A DNA stretch of 53,387 nt from a virus. Location of the stretch: positions 1 through 53,387 of the IMG/VR virus record IMGVR_UViG_3300044971_002285; one strand, given 5' to 3'. The position numbers and the translations under genes are program-made. The notes beneath the pieces were generated by a model. It worked only from the letters and a program-made list of their open reading frames with translations. It did no database searches and was not told where the DNA came from. The first letter of the stretch is position 1. The number at the start of each line of letters is the position of its first letter. Positions 22,930-30,767 of the stretch are shown in pieces.

Positions 22930-22949
22930 GGGCGCCCCAAAAGGCGCCC
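22930..22949 (+). terminator. Rho-independent terminator after the collagen-like gene
   Basis: Perfect GGGCGCC/GGCGCCC stem, CCAAAA loop, followed by TATTTGTTTTG. It separates the fibre transcript from the modification operon. Confidence 0.85.
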
Positions 22950-22975
22950 TATTTGTTTTGTGTAAGCTAAATGCC

Positions 22976-22983
22976 TATATTTG
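22976..22983 (+). promoter_or_regulatory. Promoter for the modification operon (TTG-N20-TATATTTG)
   Basis: TTG at 22953-22955, 20-nt spacer, TATATTTG, then 19 nt to ATG 23003. The -33 element overlaps the tail of the collagen terminator, so the oxygenase and glycosyltransferase genes have their own transcription start. Confidence 0.65.
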
Positions 22984-23002
22984 ATGACTAAATTGAATTG
23001 AC

Positions 23003-23557
23003 ATGATGCTAAATGCTTTCATCGTAGACGGATTCTACGACAATCCAGATGAGGTACGTGCATTTGCCCTAGGCCAAGAGTTCAACGTAACTGGTAATTT
23101 TCCAGGTGCTAGGACGAAAAGCTTTTCTAATCAAAGCATCTTCGATACCCTTCAATCAATAGTAGGGCCTCAAGCGGGTAAAATTGATTATTATCCAGAG
23201 AACTACAACGGAGCATACCAGATAACAACAGCTAAAGACCGTTCTTGGATACACGCAGATATTGGCACAAAGTGGGCCGGCATCGTTTACCTAACCCCTA
23301 ATGCTCCATTATCTAGTGGCACTGGGTTCTTTAGACATAAGGACTCTGGACTAACATGGTCTGCTGACGGACAGGGAGATTGGAATGCAGACTCTCAGGA
23401 CATGACCAAGTGGGATTTGACAGCATCCATAGGGAACATGTACAACCGATTGATATTGTACCGCGGTAAGCAGTTTCACTCGTCTCTTGATTATTTCGGC
23501 AACAGCTTAGAAAACGGGAGACTGTTCCAGACATTTTTCTTTTCAACCGAGGAATGA
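23003..23557 (+). CDS. DUF6445-like 2-oxoglutarate/Fe(II) oxygenase
   Basis: 184 aa. Pattern of the DUF6445 group found in aquatic phages: FYDNPDEVRAFAL near the N-terminus, YNGAYQITTAKDRSWIHAD with H84-x-D86, WAGIVYLTPNAPLSSGTGFF, NRLILYRGKQFHSS with H159, and GRLFQTFFF with R173. H-x-D...H...R is the metal and 2-oxoglutarate site of the cupin-like oxygenase fold. The substrate is not shown; its position between the collagen-like fibre and a lysyl-hydroxylase-like gene suggests a fibre residue. Its stop overlaps the next ATG by 4 nt. Confidence 0.7.
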   Translation: MMLNAFIVDGFYDNPDEVRAFALGQEFNVTGNFPGARTKSFSNQSIFDTLQSIVGPQAGKIDYYPENYNGAYQITTAKDRSWIHADIGTKWAGIVYLTPNAPLSSGTGFFRHKDSGLTWSADGQGDWNADSQDMTKWDLTASIGNMYNRLILYRGKQFHSSLDYFGNSLENGRLFQTFFFSTEE

Positions 23558-25881
23558 ACGTAGTCTTTCACGTTGGTTACTACGCCACACCTTGGAACGC
23601 AACTGCTGGAATCCCCGGAGGGACAGAGCAGTGCATTGTAAACCTATCAAAACAGCTGGGCCTACTCGGTCATAATGTCTACATATATGGCAATGTATTA
23701 GAAGAAGAAATTAAATTTTCATCCGGCTCTGTTTCATTCCTGTCGCTTGGCTCTAAGGCCAAGCTCCCTGAGCTCATTGATATTCTTGTTGGAGTGTCGT
23801 ATTTACACTATCTAAAATATTTCCCCCAACAAAAGGTCGGCTCAAGAATATTTTGGCTACACAACGAGGAACCATTTTTTTGGTTTGAAGGCCAAAAAAT
23901 GTCTGATGCCGACATTGAATATGCCTTTGAAAATACTGACTTATTTGTCTGCCTTACTGATTGGCATAAATCTGATTTTCAGAAAAGACACCCTAAGACT
24001 ATTGGAAAAATCAAAGTCATTGGGAATGGAATAGATGAGCAAAAAATACACAAGACAACTCAAAAGGAAAAAAACTCCTATGTGTATACGTCTCACGCCG
24101 AGCGAGGACTTGGCACCGTGCTTGATGATTTAGAGTCGGGAAAAATATCGGGGCATCTGCATATATGTACCCCTTTGTACGGCATAAAATATTTTAACGA
24201 CCACTTCTTAGAAAGGATATCCGGGAAATCAAATGTCACATACTACGGGTCCCTGTCTACCGAACAGCTCTATTTTCTGCTCAGCAAGATGGAGAACTGG
24301 TACTACCCAACTGCCTACAACGAGACCTACTGCATTACTGCTATTGAAATGCTGGCACATGAGGTAAAGCCAATTGTAAATGCTGTTGCGGGTCTTTCTG
24401 ATACGCTTAAAGAATTTGCAAGCGATACAAGCTGCCTGGAGTGTGTAAGGAAATATGTAGAAACAAGGTGGTGGAGCAATGTTGCAAAAGAGTGGGTTTC
24501 TTTATTTTCTGAATCTACTTTTAAGAAATGGCCAAATAAAATAATTGGCCAGGCCCCAACTCATTTGCTTCAAAACATAACGTTTATTCCTAATTATGAT
24601 GTTGACCAAGTATATATAATTTCCCTATCAAGCGAGGAAGAGAATTCTAGCAAGTTAATAGAGAAATTTGCAAATTCTGGAATAAGGTCAAAATCTGTTG
24701 TGGTGTTTGACGCAACAAATGGCTATACCAATTATTTAATGCCTGAGGTTACCGTGTCAAGCTCATGGAAAATAGAGAGTGACAATAAATGGTGGAACCG
24801 CGACGTCACGCCAGGAGAAGTTGGCTGTGCCGTATCCCATTGGAGGGTGTGGAAAGATGCGCATAAAAATGGGTATAAACGAATACTGGTCCTTGAAGAA
24901 GACTTTACCGTTCTTCGTAAGTTTGACCGAGCCCAGATTGCTAAATGTGGAGAAAACTGGACCCTGTTTTTTCTGGGTCACTGCTTCATACGGCCACCCC
25001 GCCGGGACGTAACAGAAAACATTGTTGAGCCTGACTTTACCTATAATGCCCACGCATATATGCTTTCAGATGTCGGCTGTAAGCTGTTGCTAGACCAAAA
25101 TTTTGACCAATCAATAATCCCAGTAGATGAGTTTTTATCTGCTACCTTCTGCGACCACCCCCGGGGAGACTTGCAAAAAATAAATCAAACTAGTAAGGCT
25201 TTAGCACTAGTTCCTGCTATCTTTGGTCAAACAAGCAATAAAGAAACGTCTACCACCGAAAACAAACCTAAAATAAATAAAATGAACCTTTGCGACTATC
25301 CTTATGATGAATTTGTCAAGCGCTTTGTAACGTATTCCGCGCAGACTAAAGAGTGGGAGTTAATTGTTGACGAACCGATTGCTGATGTCTTTATATTTCC
25401 CTTGTTTACTGAGGAATTCTGTAGCCTGCTAATAAAGCAGGCAGAAGAATCTCAAAAATGGACTAGGAATAGGCATGCCCACTATCCCACGTGCGATATG
25501 CTAATTAACGAACTTGGACTTGCCTCTCTTTATCATAGGGTCTTGGAGGATTTTGTTTATCCTGTTGCAATCCAAAAATGGGCACTAGAGGGAAAGGAAT
25601 GGCCCACTATGTCAAGTGAAAATTTTATTATCAAATATGATAAATCCATTCAAGGCCATTTGTCGTTGCACCACGACAGCGCTTCGATATCTATGGTCCT
25701 AGCCCTTAACGAGGACTACGAAGGTGGCGGCACCTATTTCTGGAGGCAAAAGGAATTACACAAAGGAAAAACCGGATATATATCTATTCACCCTTCCGTA
25801 ATCACTCATCGACATGGAGCAAGGGCGGTGACAAAAGGTCAACGATTTGTTCTTGTATCATTCTGTAATCGCAATAAATAA
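23554..25881 (+). CDS. Three-part collagen-modifying enzyme: GT4-like + GT25 + PLOD-like lysyl hydroxylase
   Basis: 775 aa. Residues 1-330: GT-B glycosyltransferase with GGTEQCIVNLSKQL at the N-terminus and YYPTAYNETYCITAIEML near 250-266 (Glu-x7-Glu motif). Residues 352-560: GT25 family, the family of collagen galactosyltransferases, with VYIISLSS (353-360), GEVGCAVSHWRVW (421-433), LVLEED (445-450) and PVDEF (523-527). Residues 605-775: a domain matching the C-terminus of procollagen lysyl hydroxylases: DVFIFPLFTEEFC, NFIIKYD, LSLHHDSA (H706, D708), DYEGGG, IHPSVITHRHGA (H754), KGQRF (R764), VLVSF. Human PLOD3 and mimivirus L230 also join glycosyltransferase and lysyl hydroxylase. Likely action: hydroxylate Lys at Y of the fibre and glycosylate the hydroxylysine. 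Confidence 0.85.
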   Translation: MNVVFHVGYYATPWNATAGIPGGTEQCIVNLSKQLGLLGHNVYIYGNVLEEEIKFSSGSVSFLSLGSKAKLPELIDILVGVSYLHYLKYFPQQKVGSRIFWLHNEEPFFWFEGQKMSDADIEYAFENTDLFVCLTDWHKSDFQKRHPKTIGKIKVIGNGIDEQKIHKTTQKEKNSYVYTSHAERGLGTVLDDLESGKISGHLHICTPLYGIKYFNDHFLERISGKSNVTYYGSLSTEQLYFLLSKMENWYYPTAYNETYCITAIEMLAHEVKPIVNAVAGLSDTLKEFASDTSCLECVRKYVETRWWSNVAKEWVSLFSESTFKKWPNKIIGQAPTHLLQNITFIPNYDVDQVYIISLSSEEENSSKLIEKFANSGIRSKSVVVFDATNGYTNYLMPEVTVSSSWKIESDNKWWNRDVTPGEVGCAVSHWRVWKDAHKNGYKRILVLEEDFTVLRKFDRAQIAKCGENWTLFFLGHCFIRPPRRDVTENIVEPDFTYNAHAYMLSDVGCKLLLDQNFDQSIIPVDEFLSATFCDHPRGDLQKINQTSKALALVPAIFGQTSNKETSTTENKPKINKMNLCDYPYDEFVKRFVTYSAQTKEWELIVDEPIADVFIFPLFTEEFCSLLIKQAEESQKWTRNRHAHYPTCDMLINELGLASLYHRVLEDFVYPVAIQKWALEGKEWPTMSSENFIIKYDKSIQGHLSLHHDSASISMVLALNEDYEGGGTYFWRQKELHKGKTGYISIHPSVITHRHGARAVTKGQRFVLVSFCNRNK

Positions 25882-26480
25882 TGAATCTTAATCCCACATT
25901 CCCAAAAGAAAACGGTCCAGACATGACCGGTTGGTACTTTTTTGAGGCTGCCTTTAGCCCCCTAGAAGTTGTTCAAATCAAAAATGAATTGGCTACCATC
26001 CCCTTTCACAGGGCGCAAATTGCCAGTAATGCCGAGGGCGATGCTCTTGATGTTGTAAGGAAATCAAATATAAAATGGATTCCTAAAAACGAAACACACG
26101 GGTGGCTCTATGACCGGCTCATGCAGTATATGTCCATTGCCAATAACAACCTGTGGCATTTTAATCTTGAGTCTATTCTTGATTCAATACAATACACGCA
26201 ATACCACGGAAACGAAAAGGGTTTTTACGGGTGGCACATGGATATCGGACCACAGGAATTGGCATTTAGAAAGCTCTCCCTTGTTGTCCAACTTAGCAAC
26301 CCTTCCGACTACTCGGGTGGGGACCTTCAAATACGTTCAGGCCATGGCGAAGCAACAGTTTCAAAAACTCAAGGTACGGTAATTGTTTTTCCATCATATC
26401 TGCTTCATCAGGTGACGCCTGTTACCGGTGGACTTCGAGAGTCTCTAGTGCTTTGGTCGGGGGGCAACAGCTATAAATAG
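25881..26480 (+). CDS. PKHD-type 2-oxoglutarate/Fe(II) hydroxylase
   Basis: 199 aa. Double-stranded beta-helix oxygenase of the PKHD (PiuC/YbiX-like) group: YTQYHGNEKGFYGWHMD with H119-x-D121, RKLSLVVQLSNPSDYSGGDL, GTVIVFPSYLLHQVTPV with H176, and GLRESLVLW with R186. These are the iron ligands and the 2-oxoglutarate-binding Arg. The start overlaps the preceding stop by one base. As the third oxygenase-containing gene beside the collagen-like fibre, it may hydroxylate Pro, Lys or another triplet residue; the family as such has varied substrates. Confidence 0.8.
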   Translation: MNLNPTFPKENGPDMTGWYFFEAAFSPLEVVQIKNELATIPFHRAQIASNAEGDALDVVRKSNIKWIPKNETHGWLYDRLMQYMSIANNNLWHFNLESILDSIQYTQYHGNEKGFYGWHMDIGPQELAFRKLSLVVQLSNPSDYSGGDLQIRSGHGEATVSKTQGTVIVFPSYLLHQVTPVTGGLRESLVLWSGGNSYK

Positions 26481-26485
26481 TCTGT

Positions 26486-26493
26486 TATCTTTG
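26486..26493 (+). promoter_or_regulatory. TAnnTTTG box (TATCTTTG) 5 nt before the start codon
   Basis: Six nt after the stop of the PKHD gene; CCTAT separates it from ATG 26499. Confidence 0.55.
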
Positions 26494-26498
26494 CCTAT

Positions 26499-26819
26499 AT
26501 GGCAAATGAGACAGACATTCTAAAGAGATACGGTCTTTCTGGCTTTAGCAAGCCTAAAAAAACCCCATCACACCCAACGAAGAAGGGCATCGTTGCCGTC
26601 AAGATAGACGGTCGCCCTCGTATTATTCGTTTTGGTGACCAGAATATGGGGCACAACTATAGCCCCGAGGCACGCAAGTCATTCAAAAGTCGCCATGCGA
26701 AGAACATAGCCCGAGGCCCTGTTAGTCCAGCATACTGGGCTAACAAATTCTTTTGGGGTGGCTCCGCCGCTGACAAGAAGATGCCGCCAAAGTCTCAAAA
26801 ATATACCAGAGGAATCTGA
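26499..26819 (+). CDS. Conserved basic phage protein, 106 aa
   Basis: Central pattern GIVAVKIDGRPRIIRFGDQ, SPEARKSFKSRHAKNI, SPAYWANKFFWG. The 'RKSFKSRHAKNI...SPAYWANKxxW' motif recurs in small proteins of aquatic and crAss-like phages, usually next to the structural module; the function is unknown, and a virion or DNA-binding role fits the charge. The stop overlaps the next ATG by one base, pairing it with the DUF5872-like gene. Confidence 0.75.
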   Translation: MANETDILKRYGLSGFSKPKKTPSHPTKKGIVAVKIDGRPRIIRFGDQNMGHNYSPEARKSFKSRHAKNIARGPVSPAYWANKFFWGGSAADKKMPPKSQKYTRGI

Positions 26820-27196
26820 TGAGCGTAGCGGTAAAAACAAACCCAGCCCTTTGGGAGCGGTCAAAGGCTAAAGCTAAGGCAAGGATGGGCGGAAAGCACT
26901 CTGCTCGCGCAATGCAGCTTGCCGTGTCTATCTATAAGAAGGCAGGAGGGGGATACTCTGGCGCTAAGAAAGCCACAAAGCTTTCTGAATGGTCTAAGCA
27001 GAAGTGGCGCACCAAGAGTGGCAAGCCGTCTTCTAAGACAGGAGAAAGGTATCTTCCTGAGAAGGCTATAAAGTCATTAAGTTCTGCGGAATACGCCGCC
27101 ACTACAAGGGCCAAAAGAGAGGGGACAAAGCAGGGAAAGCAATACGTTGCGCAGCCCAAATCAATTGCCGCGAAGGTAAAAAAGTTTCGCGTATAG
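26819..27196 (+). CDS. DUF5872-like conserved basic protein, 125 aa
   Basis: Matches the DUF5872 style: PALWERSKAKAKARMGGKHSARAMQLAVSIYK (in parts), GGGYSGAK, SEWSKQKWRTKSGKPS, TGERYLPEKA and a C-terminal QPKSIAAKVKKF. Highly basic. The family is found in viruses and marine metagenomes with no known activity. Its coupling to the preceding small gene and position before scaffold and capsid genes suggest a virion-associated DNA-binding protein. Confidence 0.75.
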   Translation: MSVAVKTNPALWERSKAKAKARMGGKHSARAMQLAVSIYKKAGGGYSGAKKATKLSEWSKQKWRTKSGKPSSKTGERYLPEKAIKSLSSAEYAATTRAKREGTKQGKQYVAQPKSIAAKVKKFRV

Positions 27197-27234
27197 AATT
27201 CTGTTTCGCTTAAAATGCAATGAGCTCACATCTA

Positions 27235-27242
27235 TACATTTG
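27235..27242 (+). promoter_or_regulatory. TAnnTTTG box (TACATTTG) for the capsid operon
   Basis: Ends 22 nt before the scaffold ATG at 27265. Confidence 0.6.
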
Positions 27243-27264
27243 CATAAACCATAATTAAATTTAT

Positions 27265-28368
27265 ATGAACTCAGTTGAATCACAGATGGAGCAGGCACTT
27301 ATGAACGCAGGCGTTGATGTGTCAAACACTCCGCCAGCATCCCTTGCGGGAAGTGCTGAAGAACAATTTACGGGACCACCTTCGTTTCAAACCGAAGAGG
27401 CCCCGCAACCGCAGGAATCGACTCAGCCTGCAGAAGCTTTTGAGCCTCAAGCTCAAGAGCCTTTGGAAAGTGAGTCGAGTTCTTTGACAGAACCCTCTAT
27501 CAGCGAGGGATTCATGGCATACCCCGAGCAATACGACAGCGAAACGCTAGAAGATGGCTATGAGGAAATGTCCGATGATGACGTCGCTGAAATGTATGCC
27601 CAACTTGACCCTCGCATTCAAGTTATCGCAGACTTCGTTGCCAAGACTGGACGCTCTCCAGAAGACTGGTTCCGCTACCAGGCGCTAAACCCATCCGAAA
27701 TGGATGACATTACCGCCGTGCGAATCAATCTCGCTAGTGAGTATTCTAATCTATCCAATGAAGAAGTAAACTTCCTATTGTCTAGTAAATATAAATTAGA
27801 CGATTCAGTTTACGGTGAAGATGAAATTCGCCTCGGTACTTTGCAACTCAAGCTTGACGCTGCAAAAGCTCGTACGCAAATGGAATCCCTCCGTGAGGAG
27901 TTCCAAATGCCTGAGTTTGAAGAACAGCCCCAACCTCAATCATACGAAAGCCCTTTCGATGAAAGTTGGATGCGCGCAATGCACAATTCTCTCGGTGAAC
28001 TTGGACAGATTTCTTTTGACCTGCCCAACGGAAAAGAGTTTAATTTCGGCGTTCCCGATTCCTACCGAAACGAATTGTTTCAGGAGAATGTTGAGATGGA
28101 AAAGTTCTTCGACAAGTATATGGATAGCGAAGGCCAGTGGGACCACGACCTATGGAATATGCACCGCACGGTAACGGATAATCTTCCGAATATCTTGCAG
28201 AACATCTACCAGCAGGGACTCAGCGACGGACAGCGAGCAATCGTTGAACGCGCTGCAAATGTGGACTCATCTAACCCCGTTTCTCCAATACAAAATCAAA
28301 ACAACGCCTTAGCCGAGCAAATCTTAGATGCGCTCGGACGGCAAAAAACCTTAACCTTCAAAATATAG
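27265..28368 (+). CDS. Scaffolding protein
   Basis: 367 aa, very acidic. The N-terminal ~95 residues are Pro/Glu/Gln/Ser-rich and look disordered (EEAPQPQESTQPAEAFEPQA). The centre is helical (ADFVAKTGRSPEDWFRYQAL; EIRLGTLQLKLDAAKAR). The C-terminus contains short charged helices. It lies 8 nt before the major capsid gene. Acidic, helical and positioned directly upstream of the capsid gene is the usual signature of scaffold proteins that guide procapsid assembly. No protease motif seen. Confidence 0.75.
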   Translation: MNSVESQMEQALMNAGVDVSNTPPASLAGSAEEQFTGPPSFQTEEAPQPQESTQPAEAFEPQAQEPLESESSSLTEPSISEGFMAYPEQYDSETLEDGYEEMSDDDVAEMYAQLDPRIQVIADFVAKTGRSPEDWFRYQALNPSEMDDITAVRINLASEYSNLSNEEVNFLLSSKYKLDDSVYGEDEIRLGTLQLKLDAAKARTQMESLREEFQMPEFEEQPQPQSYESPFDESWMRAMHNSLGELGQISFDLPNGKEFNFGVPDSYRNELFQENVEMEKFFDKYMDSEGQWDHDLWNMHRTVTDNLPNILQNIYQQGLSDGQRAIVERAANVDSSNPVSPIQNQNNALAEQILDALGRQKTLTFKI

Positions 28369-28376
28369 CATAAATC

Positions 28377-29771
28377 ATGGCTACATCTAGTGCACCCCCC
28401 GTGTATAATGACAACAAGGCAGCGGTATTCCGCCGCCTTGACCCGACCAAGTACACCTCCTTGGCCGACTACATTGACGAAATCAACGCTCCCGACAACC
28501 GCGACCAGCTGGTCAAGACCTATGGTTACCAGCAAATCAGCGGCGGGCTAACGGGGTTTCTAAACCTTACAGGCGCAGTACGCGGAAACGGTACCGCCGA
28601 TGAGGTCCAGTATTGGGAAGAAACCCGCTTGCACGCTTACGCATCTGTAGCTCCTACGGCTTCTGCCGCAGCCGCAGCTACTACGTTCGTAGGTCAAAAA
28701 GCAACCAGCGACGCTTCTGTCCTTCGTTTGAATGACGTAGTTCTTGTTGGTGGTCAAGACCGCTTCATCGTTACGACTATCAGTCCGACCGGCGAGGTAT
28801 CTAACACCGCTACCGCTAACTACACCTTCCAAGCTCTTTCTAGTTCTGGCCTAACCGCCTCTGTAAGCACCGCATCAATCAACCTTCCGGTTATTGGTAA
28901 CTTGTTTGCTCAAGGTTCTGACCAAAACAACGGATACTTGGAATCTAACATCATCAAGCGTACCAACGCTTATAGCATCATCAAAGAGGTATTCAAGGTT
29001 ACCGGTTCTCAAGCCACCAACATTGGCTGGATTAACGTAGGCAACGGCGACTACCGCTACTATGTCAAAGGAGAGATGGACACCCGTTCTCGCTTCCTCG
29101 ACAAGCGTGAGATGATGTTGTTGCTGGGCCAAGGCATCACTAGCTCTTTGACTACTACGAACATCGGAGGTCTTCCTACGTCTGGAGAGGGTTACTTCTC
29201 TGCCATCGAAAACCGCGGTATTGTACAGTCTGGATTGATTGACTCTTTAGCTGAAATGGACATCTTGATTGCTGAACTTGACAAGCAAGGCGCTGCTCCC
29301 GAGTACGCTATGTATGTTAACACAACCCAAGACCTGGACATTGACGATATGGTTGCTTCATTGAATGGCGCTGCTGGATTCTCAAACTCTACTATTGGTG
29401 TTAACGCATTCGGTGGTAAAGTAGGCGAAGCTGCAATGCTTGGATTCAAATCATTCTCTCGTGGTTCTTACACGTTCCACAAGCACGGCTGGAAGCTGCT
29501 TAACGACCCGACCTTGCTGTCTGGTTCTAACTACCTAGGCGTGATGATTCCGATGACTACTGTTGTTGACCCCAAGACTGGCAATCGTGCCGCTGCTTTG
29601 GAGCTTAACTACAAAGACACCAACGGCTACAGCCGTGAAATGGAGCACTGGATGACCGGTTCTATCCTGGGCGTTGCTAACACGAACGAGGACTCCTTGC
29701 AGTTCAACTACCGTTCTGAGTGCGCTTTGGTTACTCGTGCCGCTAACCAGCACATCCTTATCAAGTCGTAA
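28377..29771 (+). CDS. Major capsid protein
   Basis: 464 aa, HK97-fold size, in the scaffold-capsid position, followed by a strong terminator. The N-terminus (SLADYIDEINAPDNRDQLVK) and GNLFAQGSDQNNGYLESNII followed by NAYSIIKEVFKVTGSQATNI resemble capsid proteins of crAss-like and other Bacteroidetes podoviruses. The C-terminus includes NYRSECALVTRAANQHIL. Highest codon regularity of the neighbourhood. Expected to form the icosahedral shell. Confidence 0.85.
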   Translation: MATSSAPPVYNDNKAAVFRRLDPTKYTSLADYIDEINAPDNRDQLVKTYGYQQISGGLTGFLNLTGAVRGNGTADEVQYWEETRLHAYASVAPTASAAAAATTFVGQKATSDASVLRLNDVVLVGGQDRFIVTTISPTGEVSNTATANYTFQALSSSGLTASVSTASINLPVIGNLFAQGSDQNNGYLESNIIKRTNAYSIIKEVFKVTGSQATNIGWINVGNGDYRYYVKGEMDTRSRFLDKREMMLLLGQGITSSLTTTNIGGLPTSGEGYFSAIENRGIVQSGLIDSLAEMDILIAELDKQGAAPEYAMYVNTTQDLDIDDMVASLNGAAGFSNSTIGVNAFGGKVGEAAMLGFKSFSRGSYTFHKHGWKLLNDPTLLSGSNYLGVMIPMTTVVDPKTGNRAAALELNYKDTNGYSREMEHWMTGSILGVANTNEDSLQFNYRSECALVTRAANQHILIKS

Positions 29772-29783
29772 ACCTGGAAATCT

Positions 29784-29805
29784 GGAGGGGGCTTCGGCCT
29801 CCTCC
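29784..29805 (+). terminator. Rho-independent terminator after the major capsid gene
   Basis: GGAGG...CCTCC stem closing over GC and a TTCG tetraloop, followed by TTTTTTTT. Confidence 0.85.
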
Positions 29806-29833
29806 TTTTTTTATTATTTAATTTTATTTAGCA

Positions 29834-30655
29834 ATGAGCACTGAACAACCCCCCCTTCCCGCCAAGCGCGGACCCCGTGTCATAGAGGCACCCACACCAA
29901 CAGCTAAACGAGGCACAACCGTTATCCAACGGGAGCAAGCCCCCAACCTACAGAAAATCTATGAGATTCCTTATGGCGGTGGTATCGTTTGCAAAATCAA
30001 GTCTGAGGCTACGGTCTATGACAAAGAAACTCGCGAGGTACGCGGTATTAGATACTGCCCAAACGAGCCTAGCGTTTACACCGACGAGCAGAGCCACAAC
30101 GCACGACGCGAGCACATCCTCTTTCGTAACGGTATGCTAGTAGCACCTGAGAACAAGCCTAACCTTGCTCAGTTTCTAGACCTACACCCGCAGAACAAAG
30201 CCAACGGCGGAGAGCTGTTTCAATTAGTTGAGCGCTCTCGTAACGTACAGGCACAGGTAGACCGAGAGTTCTTGATGCACGATGCCGTTGCATTGGTGCG
30301 CACCAAGGAGCTTGACGAGCTATTGGCTGTTGCTGTTGCGCTAGGAATCAACATCCAGCAAAAGAACATTGAGATTCGCCGCGAGCTTCTTACGGAAGCT
30401 AAGGCGAACCCTGACGCTTTCATTAAGATGTTTGACGACCCTAGGGTTAAATGCCGTTCTTCGGTTATCCAATCAAATGACTTCCAAATCATTTCCCTCC
30501 GTCCCGATGGAGTGTATTGGTTTGACAGTGGACGTCTTATCCTATCGGTACCCGCTGGGCAGGACCCCACGGACATTATGGTTCGTTTCTGCCTCACCGA
30601 AAAGGGAGCATCTGTTTATGAGGAACTTGTCACCCGTTTGGAGAAGTTGTCGTAA
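29834..30655 (+). CDS. Structural-module protein of unknown function, 273 aa
   Basis: Pro/Lys/Arg-rich, likely disordered N-terminus (PLPAKRGPRVIEAPTPTAKR), then a folded part with YEIPYGGGIVCKIKSEATVY, a Asn/Arg/His segment, and a long helical region (LLAVAVALGINIQQKNIEIR). The C-terminus, SLRPDGVYWFDSGRLILSVP and onwards, looks like beta strands. Not recognised. No TAnnTTTG box lies between the capsid terminator and its ATG, so it may depend on read-through. Possibly a minor head protein. Confidence 0.65.
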   Translation: MSTEQPPLPAKRGPRVIEAPTPTAKRGTTVIQREQAPNLQKIYEIPYGGGIVCKIKSEATVYDKETREVRGIRYCPNEPSVYTDEQSHNARREHILFRNGMLVAPENKPNLAQFLDLHPQNKANGGELFQLVERSRNVQAQVDREFLMHDAVALVRTKELDELLAVAVALGINIQQKNIEIRRELLTEAKANPDAFIKMFDDPRVKCRSSVIQSNDFQIISLRPDGVYWFDSGRLILSVPAGQDPTDIMVRFCLTEKGASVYEELVTRLEKLS

Positions 30656-30735
30656 ATTTGCGTCACACAACACAAGTCGGGCCCATCTGGTTGGTATCTA
30701 GGGTTCGACAAACTGGGGGCTTAGGCCCCCTTTTT
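30653..30735 (+). ncRNA. Candidate small transcript between promoter-like box and terminator
   Basis: TAAATTTG (30653-30660) overlaps the stop of the upstream gene. About 70 nt without a frame follow and end in a strong terminator (30715-30730 plus T-tract). A box and a terminator so close together would give a short untranslated RNA of about 70 nt. It may instead be only the 3' end of the upstream mRNA. Confidence 0.3.
30715..30730 (+). terminator. Rho-independent terminator
   Basis: Perfect GGGGGC/GCCCCC stem, TTAG loop, followed by TTTTTCTTTTTG. Confidence 0.85.
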
Positions 30736-30742
30736 CTTTTTG

Positions 30743-30750
30743 TATATTTG
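30743..30750 (+). promoter_or_regulatory. TAnnTTTG box (TATATTTG) for the connector operon
   Basis: Directly after the terminator T-tract, 17 nt before ATG 30768. Confidence 0.6.
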
Positions 30751-30767
30751 CCATAAAGCCAAAGACT

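Noticed and set aside
22984-23001. Five-codon frame directly after the TATATTTG box (MTKLN)
   Set aside because: Too short to support. It could be a leader peptide, but nothing besides position favours it.
30676-30712. tRNA-like bases (GGTTGGTA and GGTTCGA)
   Set aside because: No acceptor or anticodon stems can be drawn; the D-like and T-like parts are too close together.
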